Assembly (NCBI RefSeq): GCF_000315625.1
Contig: NW_005434663.1
Coordinates: 862,666-926,665 of the forward strand
Origin: Guillardia theta CCMP2712
Lineage: Eukaryota; Cryptophyceae; Pyrenomonadales; Geminigeraceae
Direction: 5' to 3'
DNA length: 64,000 nt
How positions within the stretch are numbered: position 1 is the stretch's first letter; each line of letters starts with the position of its first letter. The notes below the pieces were generated by a model. That model was not told where the DNA came from, did not search any database, and saw only the letters and a list, made by a program, of their open reading frames with translations. Positions 52,928 through 63,179 of the stretch are shown here, piece after piece. The translations under genes were made by a program, and so were the position numbers.

Positions 52928-54681
52928 CTAGTCGTCCTGGCTGATAGGCACGGCTCCCATCCTCTGCTTGCTCGGCTCCTTGGGCTCCTTCCAGTGCAGC
53001 CACTTGCTGATGCAAGCTACCTCCATCTGCCTTGCCTGCGCCTCGGTCAAGCTGGTCCTCCCCACCCTCTGCCTCCCTCCCCCTTCGTCTCCTTTCTTCC
53101 GTCCCCAACTCCTTCCCCCTCGCACTCACCTTCTTGACTGATGGAGGGTCTGCCGGGTGGCTGAAGAAGAGGTCCAAATGATGGGCCCCCTCCTCTATCC
53201 ACACAGCTTCAACCCCACGAGCCGCCGCATCCTTCACCTCCGAGACGTTGACGCCGCCAGCCGCCCACGGGTCGAACTCGCCGTTGCTGAAGATGATGTT
53301 GGACGCTCTCTTGATTCCCTGCAGGGCAGTGAGACGGAGAAGGGGGCAGGACGAAAAGGGGAGGGGGGAGGGAGAAGGAAGGTAAGGGACTTGATACCTC
53401 CAGTCCTCCATAGAGCTGTTCAATCCATCCTCTCCGAGGGATGACACCATACTTAGACTTGCAGTGCTGGTCTATCTCCTTGGAGCTGATAGAGAAGGGA
53501 AAGAACATGTCGCGTTTCCCGTCCCGCTTGAAGTACGTCTCCTGTGGCAGCATCTCCGTACACCACTGGAAGTCCCAGATGCCGGCATACGAAGAGTCCT
53601 CCGGCAGATGCAGGCAAGCTTGATCCCCGCTGGCGTTGTAGAGCAGCGAGATCGCTGAGCACAAAGAGTCCAGCAAGTTTTCTGCCTTGCAGTCGCCGCA
53701 GGAGGAGAGAAGCTTGCAAGCCTCGCGCACTGGCCATGGCGGGAGTTTCCCGATGCCCCCGGTCAAGTAGTCCGAGGGGAAGGGATAGTTGCCCATCGCC
53801 ATGGTGTCGAACGCCATGGCGATGAAGAGCTTGAGGTCGTTCACTTCCCCGGGAGACGCCAACGGCTCACACAACCGGAAGAGAGCAGCAAGAGACTCCC
53901 GGCCGCTCTCAGATGCTCCCATGGAATCGATGATGGGCCAAGACTGTCTGACGAGGGGAACGCACCTCTCGTCACTTCCTGCTGCTCCTGACGCGTCTCT
54001 GGTCACGATCTCCCAGTACTTCTCGCTCCTCCATGGCCCTTTATCGCTGGAGTGGAAGGAGAGGACGGGCGCTGACGCTGCTACTGCCCCCTCGACTATG
54101 TGCGGGTACTTCATTCTGAACCACGCGCTCAGCATGCCCCCGTAACTTCCCCCGAAAGCGATCACTTTCGCCCGAACCATCTTGTGCTTGCGCTTGAAGT
54201 CATCGAGGAGGACGGCATAGTCGGCGAGCGCTTGCTCATGGCTTAGGTACCGCAAGCTTGCAGCACTGAAGTCGTTGCCGAACGGCAAGCTCTTGCCGTA
54301 ATATCTGTGCTCAGCGAAGATGAGCATGGCAGAGAATGACTTGGCGTTTTCGAACATGAGCCCGGTGTTTCTGATGTACATCTCGACGTTTCCCTCATTC
54401 CCGCAGTAGAAGAAGATGGTGGCGGCGGGGTTGGCGAGCTGCTGTTCTGTCTCCTGGCACACGTAGTATCTCTGTTGCCACCTGCTGTCATTGCGCCAAG
54501 AGAAGTGATCGAGAACTTGTTCGAACCATGCTTCCCTGCATGTCATGTCGCCGACCTGGATGGTCGCAGTGTTCCCCTGCGGCCCGTGCCTTGCACGAGG
54601 GTGTCGACCATAATGGTGGAAGAATGCAGTTGCAACTTCCAGACAGGACAGGAGGATGGAGAGTAACGTGCGGCTCACCAT
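52928..54681 (-). CDS. S28 family serine carboxypeptidase (Pro-X carboxypeptidase/DPP2 type)
   Basis: Three exons (54681-53398, 53318-53130, 53068-52928) sum to 1614 bases, 537 residues. A signal peptide MVSRTLLSILLSCLEVATAF starts the protein. The S28 marks follow: FEQVLDHFSW, FYCGNEGNVEMY, EHRYYGKSLPFG, the nucleophile motif GGSYGGMLSAWFRMKYP, and in exon 2 the catalytic aspartate in FSNGEFDPWAAGGV and histidine in GAHHLDLFF. These enzymes cleave after proline near the C- or N-terminus in lysosome-like compartments or outside the cell. The stop lies 12 bases from the stop of the convergent HAT1 fusion gene, so the 3' ends must overlap. Confidence 0.9.
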
Positions 54682-54805
54682 GGCACGGCTGAGGCTTCTA
54701 CACCTTCATACTGCAGCAAGCAATCATCAAAACTGATACTGACACATGCGACGCTCTCCTCGTCTCGAAATCTCCTCTACTCGTCTTCCTTTCTTTGTTT
54801 ACTCC

Positions 54806-54880
54806 CTCCCTCCCTCCCCTCCCTCCCCTCCCTCCCCTCCCTCCCCTCCCTCCCCTCCCTCCCTCCCCTTCCCTTCCCTC
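54806..54880 (+). repeat. CCCTCC pyrimidine tract
   Basis: Repeats of CCCTCCCTCC/CCCTCCCC upstream of the plastid-type gene starting at 54942; probably promoter or leader. Confidence 0.85.
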
Positions 54881-54941
54881 CCCTCCGCATCTTTAGTTTG
54901 CGATTGGCTTCATCGTGCAGGCTCGCCTCAGTCTCCTTTCA

Positions 54942-56007
54942 TGCATGCGGCCGCCACCCTCGTCTTGCTCCTGACGCCGAGCGCTGCCTTCGCGTTTGTG
55001 CACGAGGCTCTTCCAAACAAGCTGAACCCTCCTGGACTCCGATCCTCTCCCTCCTCTCTCTCCTCTCTCTCTTCTCCCTCCTCGCCCTCCTCGCCCTCTT
55101 CACGTTCCTTTCTGGGTTCCTCCTGTCTGTTCTCGTCACCTGGAGTTCCCTTCTCGTCATCAACCCATCTCTCTTCTCTCTCCGCTTCTTCTCCCTCCTC
55201 CTCCTCTGTCCTATCATCTACCGCCCTGCCATTCTGGGCAGGACGCAGAAAGACTTGGTGGGACGGCAGAAGTACCATCGCCATGACCCAAGACAAGGGA
55301 AGCAGCGCGGTGGAGCAGGGAATGCTCAGCCTCCTGCGACAGTTCGGTTGGGAGATCGCGAAGAACACGCGATGGCTGGTCTCGCTCACTGCCGCCGCTT
55401 TCCTCATGTTCCCCTCCTCGCATCAGGGAGGCAGAGGCGTGACTTGCATGCAGTTGGCGGAGGGATGCTGTGACCATCGCGGCCATCGGCGGCGCTCTTG
55501 GGAACGCAGCGCTAGGGAAGGTGCTGAAGAGGAGGAGGAAGGGAGGAGGAGGAGGGAGAGCGAGCGAGCGAGCGAGTTTCAGCGTCTTGCTGATCCAGGA
55601 GTGACTGCAGCTGCTGAAGCGACTGCTAGCCGAGAAGAGACCTGACGGAGCTCCGGTCTCCGACCCTGGAATGCCATCCAGTGAGGGCAACGAATGCTTG
55701 CATGTCTCTGCAGCTGAGCAAGCAACTTAGGTCATGCCATGAGCCTCTTCTTCCTGTCGCTCTACCTCTCTGCGGTGAGGAGAGGGAGGAGGGGGAGGAG
55801 AGGAGGGGCAGGTTTCATCGAACGAACGTGATCGTCCTGAAGGCGATCAACGTGTGGACAGACTGGCCGATGGCGGCAAGGACGATCGTCACCTCCTCCC
55901 TGCTCATTTTCTCCACCTACTCCGCTGCATGGAGAGTGAGAGCTGGCTTCCACACTCCAGCACAGGTGAACATCAGGCTGCTCTTTGAAGAAGAAGAGAA
56001 TCATGAC

Positions 56008-56042
<35 letters not shown>

Positions 56043-56095
56043 CGATGATGATGATGACGATGATGATGATGATGATCATCATCATCATCATCATC

Positions 56096-56126
<31 letters not shown>

Positions 56127-56440
56127 GTGGAGGAGGAGGAGGAGGAGGAGGATGACGACGACGACGACGACGTCAATCACGACAATGTTGATAACTGTTT
56201 GGAAGATTCTAGTAGGATCTGTTCTTGGAGGGTTCAACGGGATGGCATGGTTCTACTTCAATCACCAGAACATGGTGACATCTCCTGCTGCCACTTGTTG
56301 TCCGGGGACTGAAGCCTCCTGCTACCAGGCGGCATTGCAGCGCCTTGACGTCTTTCTGAAGGAGAGCAGCGCCTTGCCATGGGCACTATGTGGCTCACTG
56401 ATAGGTCTGCTGGAGTTGTGCTGGGGCCGGCGCTTGTGAT
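54942..56440 (+). CDS. Predicted plastid-targeted membrane protein, exons incompletely resolved
   Basis: The start MHAAATLVLLLTPSAAFAF is a clean signal peptide ending at an A-F step, followed by a Ser/Pro-rich transit-like region and TIAMTQDKG. Further pieces read in order: LLRQFGWEIAKNTRWLVSLTAAAFLMF; DAVTIAAIGGALGNAALGKVL in another frame; WPMAARTIVTSSLLIFSTYSAAWRV; then VGSVLGGFNGMAWFYFNH and ALPWALCGSLIGLLELCW to a stop at 56437. At least three hydrophobic helices are present, with introns needed between the pieces. The (GAT)n tract at 55998-56130 is likely intronic. The overall plan suggests a small multi-pass plastid membrane protein; no family is named. The 3' end is uncertain. Confidence 0.5.
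55998..56130 (+). repeat. (GAT)n-(ATC)n-(GAT)n tract with inverted centre
   Basis: About 23 GAT/GAC units, then about seven ATC/CAT units, then about ten GAT units. The centre is a perfect inverted triplet repeat that could fold back on itself. Poly-Asp and poly-His frames here are artefacts. Confidence 0.9.
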
Positions 56441-57224
56441 GACTGGCGATGTGTTGCAGTCGGCGCCCTGCTGGTGGGATCTGTTGAGAGGAAGATATCC
56501 AAGTTCCTCAAGTCAAAGAGCGAGAACAAATAAACTCTGGGCTCATTGCACAGCGGCACGATCATCTCGGTCTGCTACTGGCAGGCTGCCTCATCGCCGC
56601 TCGGAGGCTCCGAGGCTCCGAATGACTCTGTCACTGCTAGCCGGGCTCCGGGGCCCGGGGCCCCGGGGGCCCAGATTAGACCGTTATTTCTGTAACGGCT
56701 GCGGCCCGCATGACAAATTTGGCCCAAATGTACGAATTGTTTGGAGCATTGTACCCGCACTGGTATCGAAATTGTTCATTAAAAATTTCAAATATGAACG
56801 AATCGATACAGTTCTCTTTCGAAATTTCTTGAGTAAAGCTTTTAGTTAAACCCAGGCCGCTGCGAGTTGGCGCGCATGCAAGCGTCAGTGGAAAGGGAGG
56901 AGAAACCGTAAGGGAGGAGGAGAAGAACGGAAACTTGACGAGGCAGGAGGAGAATTGAAGTAGCAGACTCACCCGCTGCTGAAGAGAGCGACTAGGCTGG
57001 AGGAGAGGAAGACGATCGCCGTTTGCACGCCCTCGAGCCGCTGTCCCTGACTTTTGAGGACGAAGGAAGGTCAGCTACAAGTTGGATTGCACTTGTAACT
57101 AGAGGGAATGCATTGAGGCTGGATAGGCTGCTGCCCGAAAGAGAAGATTGAACGTTGAGACCTGAACGAGAGAAATCTTCAGATATTGCCAAAGTTGTGC
57201 ATTGTTTACCAGCCCGGCTAAGCA
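56441..57224. other. Intergenic, with short GC-rich palindromic island
   Basis: At about 56640-56680 a GGGGCCCGGGGCCCCGGGGGCCC run forms near-palindromes. Downstream, at 56830-56870, GAGTAAAGCTTTTAGTTAA recalls the TTTACTCAA...GTTAA motif at 31630 and 16. A frame with CCWWDLLRGRYP near 56490 may be a terminal exon of the preceding gene. No independent gene is supported. Confidence 0.5.
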
Positions 57225-58896
57225 ATGAACAAAGGAGTAGTAAGATCATCCAAATTTCGGCACGTTTTTGGGAAAACGCTAAGAAAGGAGGACCATTATG
57301 AAAACATTCAGTCCAATGTTAGCGCACAGGATTCGAATCTCTGTGATGCAAACGCAAAGTACTTCGCTGTGCCGTGGAGGGGCGGCGGCGGTCCATTTGT
57401 TGTCTGGCCATTGAACAAGCCAGGACGATTGCCACAGAACGTGCCCCTCGTTGCTGGTCATGGTGCTCAAGTTACGGATTTGCACTTCTCTCCTTTCCAT
57501 CAAGAGTGTATAGCGTCGGCTTCAGACGATACTACCGCCAAGATCTGGAAGTTCCCTGAGGACGGGCCAACAAAGACGATAGAGGAAGCGCAGATGACGC
57601 TAGCGGGGCACTACAAGAAGATCATTCTCGTGCGCTGGAACTCTGTCGCTGACAACGTCCTGGCAACCATTTCGTACGATAACTCGATCAAGATTTGGGA
57701 TGTCAATGCTGGAAAAGCTATGAATACCTGTGAAGACCACCCCGATGCAATTCACGCATTCGACTGGAATTACAATGGGAGCTTGTACGGCACATACTGC
57801 AAGGATAAGATGGCAAGAATTATCGATCCTCGTGCGAACCGTGTGGTAACCAAATACAACGGCCATCAGGGTTTGAAAGGTGCTAGGTTCACTTTCCTTG
57901 GAGACAGGCCAATGTTTGCCACCATCGGATTCTCTAAGCAGAGTGAGAGGCAGATCTTCTTTTGGGATCAGCGAAGCCCAGACTCACCGCTCACAGAGGT
58001 CCAGCTGGACATTGCTTCAGGCTCCTTGCTTCCTATCTTCGATCCCGACACGAACATGTTGTTCTTGGCGGGTAAAGGTGACACCACCATTCGGTACTTC
58101 GAGATTGAAGACACTGAACCATATCAACACTTTGTGAATCAATTCCAAGCCAAGGAACCTCAACGCGGAGTCGCAGTCATAAGCAAGCGAGCCGTTGATG
58201 TCGCCAACAATGAAATCATCAGAGTGCTCAGGCTGACACAGAATAGCATGGAGCCAGTTTGCTTTGAAGTTCCACGGAAAGGAGAACACTTTCATCTCGA
58301 TCTTTATCCGGATACTTTTGCTGGCAAGCCCTCACTTACTTCGAAGGATTGGTTCAGTGGCAAGAATGCTGCTCCGGTACTTCTTCTGTTTTGAGCTCGT
58401 TGGCAGGCTAATCATGAACGTGTGCAGATGTTAATGAGCATGGATCCTAAAGAGAACGGAATTATCCGACCCGTTGTGCATGGGGAGAGCATCTCAGTCG
58501 CTGAGCCACAGAAGGTAACACCAGCACCCGCTTCTGCTCCTCTTGCCCCATCGAACCATCACGCCACCCACGCCACATCCTCTGGGCCCTCAGTCTCCGA
58601 CACCAACAACGTCAACCACGCTAAGGTCGCACAGCTTGAGACGCGGGTGAAAGAATTAGAGGTGACAACCCATGAATTGCATTCTGATTGCTCAAGGTGA
58701 AGTACAGGAGGAGAACCGGCACTTGAAGATGCAGGCCGAGCTTGCTGGTAGAAGAGTTTACAATTCTACTTGCAGTCGAACTGATACTCTACTTGCAGAC
58801 AAACACAAAGCCGAAATCCGCTCTTACAAGTCAACCATCGAAAAATTGGAAGCGGATAAAGTGAGATTGGAGAAGATTTTAGAAAAGATGGGATAA
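57225..58896 (+). CDS. Coronin, actin-binding WD-repeat protein
   Basis: Three exons (57225-58376, 58428-58661, 58708-58896) sum to 1575 bases, 524 residues. The N-terminal coronin signature VVRSSKFRHVFGKTLRKEDHY is followed by FAVPWRGGGGPFVVWPL, then WD repeats (VTDLHFSPFHQECIASASDD-TAKIW, VLATISYDNSIKIWDV, YGTYCKDKMARIIDPR) and FLAGKGDTTIRYFEI with PKRAVDV-like SKRAVDVANNEI. A variable linker precedes a C-terminal coiled coil (VAQLETRVKELE joined to EENRHLKMQAEL and IEKLEADKVRLEKILEKM), which oligomerises coronins. Coronin regulates actin filament turnover and Arp2/3. An extra intron within RRVYNSTCSRTDTLLADK is possible. Confidence 0.93.
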
Positions 58897-58990
58897 TCAC
58901 AGCTCTATTGTTTGTAAGCTTTCATATCGTATTCTTCAAAGAAAAAAACAGGAAAATCGAATCTTCATTTTTCAAACTAAATCCAAGGAT

Positions 58991-59305
58991 TTAATGCAAC
59001 ACCTCACCATACTGGTACTGGTTGCCCTCACCAGACCTGCAATTCAACTCTCAGAACATGATACATACAAACACGATTGTATGCCAACCTGTCAGGGAAG
59101 CGGCTGGCATCGAAGCCAGTGGGAGCAGGAACGTAGGGATCGTACTGAGCCTCCATGTCCCTTCAAAGACAACAATCAGACCGCACGACAAAATAAATGA
59201 AAAATTTGCTCACCACTTGTCCGGGAAGCGCTCCTCGAGCATGGGGGCGGAGGCAAAGCGGGGCATCATGGCCAGGGACTGAGCGGGGAGGATCTTGAAG
59301 AGCAT
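58991..59305 (-). CDS. 69-residue protein with mitochondrial-type presequence
   Basis: Three exons (59305-59214, 59160-59089, 59036-58991) join in phase to 210 bases. The start MLFKILPAQSLAMMPRFASA is an amphipathic, Arg/Lys-bearing presequence with an RFASA cleavage-like site. The mature part is short, acidic and Tyr/Pro-rich (EAQYDPYVPAPTGFDASRFP) and ends GEGNQYQYGEVLH. A splice acceptor two bases before the ATG implies a 5' untranslated exon. A small accessory subunit of a mitochondrial complex would fit, but no family is recognised. It converges on coronin, whose stop is 94 bases away. Confidence 0.6.
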
Positions 59306-60403
59306 CTCTGTATAATTCTTCAGATTGACGTGGGTTTGAGAATAGAAATGTGTTTGAACAGTCGGTACATCGATTTGACACAGCACAAACAAGAAACAGT
59401 CGAAAGCAGCATTCGAGTGTACAATTCACATAAAAATAAGGGATAAATGACGTGAAATTATGTGAAGAGTACACAGCATTCATCGATTGGAATAGAGCGC
59501 AGGTTCTTACTGCAGGACAGATCATAGTGATTTATGCACAAATGATTCACAAGAATAATTGAAAGGACGACGCCGTCAAAGAATTACATGATCCTCGTGT
59601 AAATTTTTGGATCACAAACTTGTTATCAGACAAGATTTTCAAAGAATCATGGATGATCGAACTGAGGGACCTCGACGTTGGGTTATCCAACACTCCACAC
59701 GAAACAGATCAAATCTTTTCAGCAGTGTTGCATCAGAAGGGAATGATGCCAAAACAATGCAGGTGATCTGAAGGTTTCAACGACAAGCAGAGCGCATGGC
59801 AGAAGGGAAACAAGGAGCAAGCCGATCCTGATCAACAGGAAGCAACCGTGACGAAAGTTCATATGAGGCCATACCGAGGTTCCTTTGACTCTTCACGAAT
59901 CGCCAAAGGATTATCACCTTCGCGGGGCGTTCAAGTTCATGTAACAGTTATAAATTTATCTCAATATTTTAATATTATAAAACATATTTCAAATATAAGC
60001 TGGAAATATGGAAGATGAGACCCTAATGGACAGGGTGTTTTCGAAGAGTTGCTCATAGTTGGGGGATGAGGGACATTGGTTCTGTGCGGGGAGGAGGGTA
60101 AGCAGATTCGGGTTGGGTCAGGGTGGGTATGAGGGTGAAAGCGCAATGCGCTATTTCTGGATGCCATGGAAGGCAGGGCTGATGGCGCGACGCGTGTGAG
60201 GAGAGAAGGAGAGCGAGGAGGAGGCACACGGGAGGTTGGAGGATAGACAGAACGAGACTAGCAGCACGACGACAACCGGACTGCAACCGGACGGCGACTG
60301 GACGAGAGGAGGAGACTGCAAGGAATCCCGAGGAACTACCGGACCGGAGAGGCTAAGGGAGAGTGTGCGAGAAATTTCGACAGGATAGGGAGGGCCCAAC
60401 AGG
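59306..60403. other. Intergenic
   Basis: The stretch 59306-60000 is AT-rich with no open frame of quality; it should hold the 5' exon and promoter of the small mitochondrial-type gene (-). From 60060 to 60400 the DNA is purine-rich (GAGGAG, GGACGAG) and precedes the P2X-like gene. No RNA gene is evident. Confidence 0.6.
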
Positions 60404-61766
60404 ATGATGCACTCGTTGTCGCACTGGATCTCACGGGACTACTTCCTTGGGCGTCCCATCGACGACATCTTGTCGTATCGGACAACCAAGATTGTAAGGG
60501 TCCAAGACCGGCTTGTAGGACTAGCGGATATCCTGATCAAGACCCTTGTGATAGCGTTCGTTGTCGCTGTCTTGTTGATCAAATATGGGGGATTCTTGGA
60601 AAAAGAGCCCATCAGTGGCAGCGTCAACTTTGTGCTCCTGGGAGGCTTCCATGGCCTCAACTACACTGATTTGCCGTACTGTGCAGAATTTCCATGCAAA
60701 TTCGCGGATGTCTACACAATCTCACAAAGCAATCTCCACGACAGGTTCATCCTGATCGCAACGATGATACAAGAACGCAGCCAAACGAGGAGATGCAGCG
60801 AAACTGATGATGTCTGTGACCACGACTCTCCATTCAAGGCACAGGACATGTCCTCGTATTATGCAGCGGGTGTTGAGGACTTCACTCTCACGATTCATCA
60901 TGAAGCTGTTGCCCCCACGTTCTGGTCTGAGTGAGTTCTTGCGCTGCTGCCTGATGAGCGACATGCGATCTGACGTTGAGCTGGCAGGGACCGAGTAGAT
61001 CGGTACAGAGGCAGCTCCGAACAAATGAAAGGGAAGCTGGTGTCGTATCGCGATGATGGGACAGGAAGAATGGCGACGTTGACTCTTGCGGAGTTCAACA
61101 CCGGAAATGCGGTGCGGATGTCGATCAAAGATGTTGTTGCAGCTGCAAACCTTGATATTGATGCTCCTCTTCCCGATGAGACGTCGCCAGTGAGGAACAC
61201 GGGGGTGGAACTAGACTGTTACATCAGGTACTCCAACACGTGGAGTTGGTTCCCTCCTGCACCCGAGCTGAGATATGAGATGGAATTCGTCATGGCGAAG
61301 AAACAGCTCTCATGGATGAGCAGCGCGTACCAGGCTGTTGGATTCGGCGATGCAAGGATGCTTGTCAAGCGAACAGGTGAGCCGAGCTGATGTTGACACC
61401 TTCGCTCATGTTGTGTTCAGGGATTAGAATCAACTTTCATCAGTCAGGGATGATAGCGAGGTTCAGCATTGTAGAACTCTTCAAGACGCTGGGAGCTGGG
61501 GTCTTGCTTTGGCTTCTCTCTTCATGGCTCATGGACCAGTTCATTACGAGGTATGCGCCGCTGTCTGAACGGTACGAGGCTGGAAAGTATGAGTTCACGG
61601 AGAATATCTACAATCTCAGAGTGTGCCAAAATGAAATGAACGATCAGGTGATGTAGCGTTCTTGACATAGATGACAAGTTCTGATCCATTTTGTTTGCTG
61701 CGGTTGCAGATTACTGAGCCTGAAGGGGATGTATTGGAGCGACTGAGAACGGATAGTCTTAAATAG
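60404..61766 (+). CDS. P2X-like ATP-gated cation channel
   Basis: Four exons (60404-60930, 60988-61376, 61421-61647, 61710-61766) sum to exactly 1200 bases, 399 residues, typical for P2X receptors. The N-terminal tail has the family YxTxK motif (YRTTKIVRV), followed by one hydrophobic helix (about 42-62, ILIKTLVIAFVVAVLLIKYG) and a KYGGFLEKEP link. The large middle domain would be extracellular or lumenal and has several cysteines (PYCAEFPC, RRCSETDDVC, LDCYIRYS), fewer than in animals. It ends GIRINFHQSGMIARFSIVEL, the conserved G-IR-F...G..A.F block. The second helix is about 323-347 and the tail has YEAGK, matching the YxxxK motif. P2X channels are trimers that pass Na, K and Ca on ATP binding; protist members can act in contractile vacuoles. 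Confidence 0.85.
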
Positions 61767-61955
61767 TGTGGGCAAGATCATGGAGGTGATTTGCCCTCCC
61801 GCGATTGTTACCTTTCGAGAGTGTCTCCCATGTAAGTAGCTTAGGAAAAGAAAGTTTTCAATTATACAAGTGAAGTATACAAAAAATATCTTGCAGAAAC
61901 AGACAGACATCAACATAACAAAACAACAAAATTGAGAGTAGTTGTCATCGAAGAA

Positions 61956-63128
61956 TCAGTTGAAGATTCCAGACAGGAATCCATCGCTCTTGAGCGGGTC
62001 CTTCGTGTCTCCGGTCGTGCTCCCAGACCCTCCTTTGGGCTTCATGAACGAGAAAGCTTTCGCCCACGCACTCGTGTCGCTACTTGTATCACTCGCGCTC
62101 GTTGCGCTACTTGTAGGGTTGGCCTTGGCCTCTTCTGATTCAAATATCAAATGTGAGAGATGTCACAGAGTGATCTGCAGACCTGTACTCTTGGGCTCCG
62201 ATAAAGAGGGCGAGGAAGAGATGACCTGAACAAAAGTTTCTTAGCGACGCATGCTAAGCAAGGGTCAAACAGCACCTGTGGGAACGAGGCAGCAATAGAA
62301 CTTTGCTTGGTCGAAGGAGAAGCAACAACCGAGTTTCCTTTAGCTCCCTCCATGGCATCTTGCATGACTTGAACAACTGAGTTAGTACACGACAATGCAG
62401 CATTGACAAGGAAGGAACCGTTCGTATGTGCGTCCTTCTCCTGGTCTTGAATCGTTTTCAGCAGGTCATTGGCTGTTGGAAGCGTCTTCTCTAAGTTCTT
62501 CTCGTTGGCCTCCACTTGTGCCGAGCTCAACTTGGGGTTCGACGAGTCAGGAATTTGCCGTATCAATGAATCGTCGTTGAAGACAGGAGGCGGAGGCCCG
62601 TCATCGTCCTTTCCTGAGATTCAACTCAGCACGTCGAGACTTGGGCATGCAGACACTCACTCCTGAACAAGCTCCCATCCATCACCTGCTGCTCCACAGA
62701 GCGAGGTGGCGGAACGTACACTGCGTTCTCACCGTACTTTATCATGTTCTGGAAATCGTTGTCGATGTCATCTTGAAGCCTCTTCATCCTTGCCTGCACA
62801 ACCGCCCTGGCTTGCATGCACTTGGCGTCGCAATGCACCGTAGAGTTTCCTGTCCCTGTCCGGTCATCACCTGAAACATCCCTCCTCTCGCATCCTTACC
62901 TGTGCTGTTCTGAGCGCCCGAAGACGAGAGCGTCGAGAACTGCTCAGCCTTCAAGGACGCAAGGAGCGACTGATCGAGAGCTGTGGGCATGGTCCCAGAG
63001 AAGAAACTCCTCGCGGTAGCATCTGTGGACGTCTCGAGTCCGAAATCTTCGAAGCTCGTCACTTGCACAGACAGAAAGGCAACGAGAGTCCTACCAACGT
63101 CCTTTATGCAGAAGCACAGCAGGAGCAC
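61956..63128 (-). CDS. Secretory-type protein, unknown family
   Basis: At least five exons join in phase from the minus strand. The first seen contains a hydrophobic ALVCGVLLLCFCI and a second hydrophobic LVAFLSVQV, then TSFEDFGLETSTDATARSFF. It splices from AQNSTG to NSTVHCDAKCMQARAVVQAR. Next come DGSLFR to RKDDDGPPPPVFNDDSLIRQ, a helical segment VEANEKNLEKTLPTANDLLK, SFPQ to VISSSPSLSEPKST, and finally EEAKANPTSSATSAS to a stop at 61956. Two N-x-S/T sites and several cysteines fit a secreted or type II membrane protein. The start codon lies in an unresolved 5' exon above 63128. It converges on the P2X-like gene. Confidence 0.55.
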
Positions 63129-63179
63129 CCCACAGACCAGAGCCTTCCAGGATCCTTGAGCCCTGAAGGATCGTCATCA

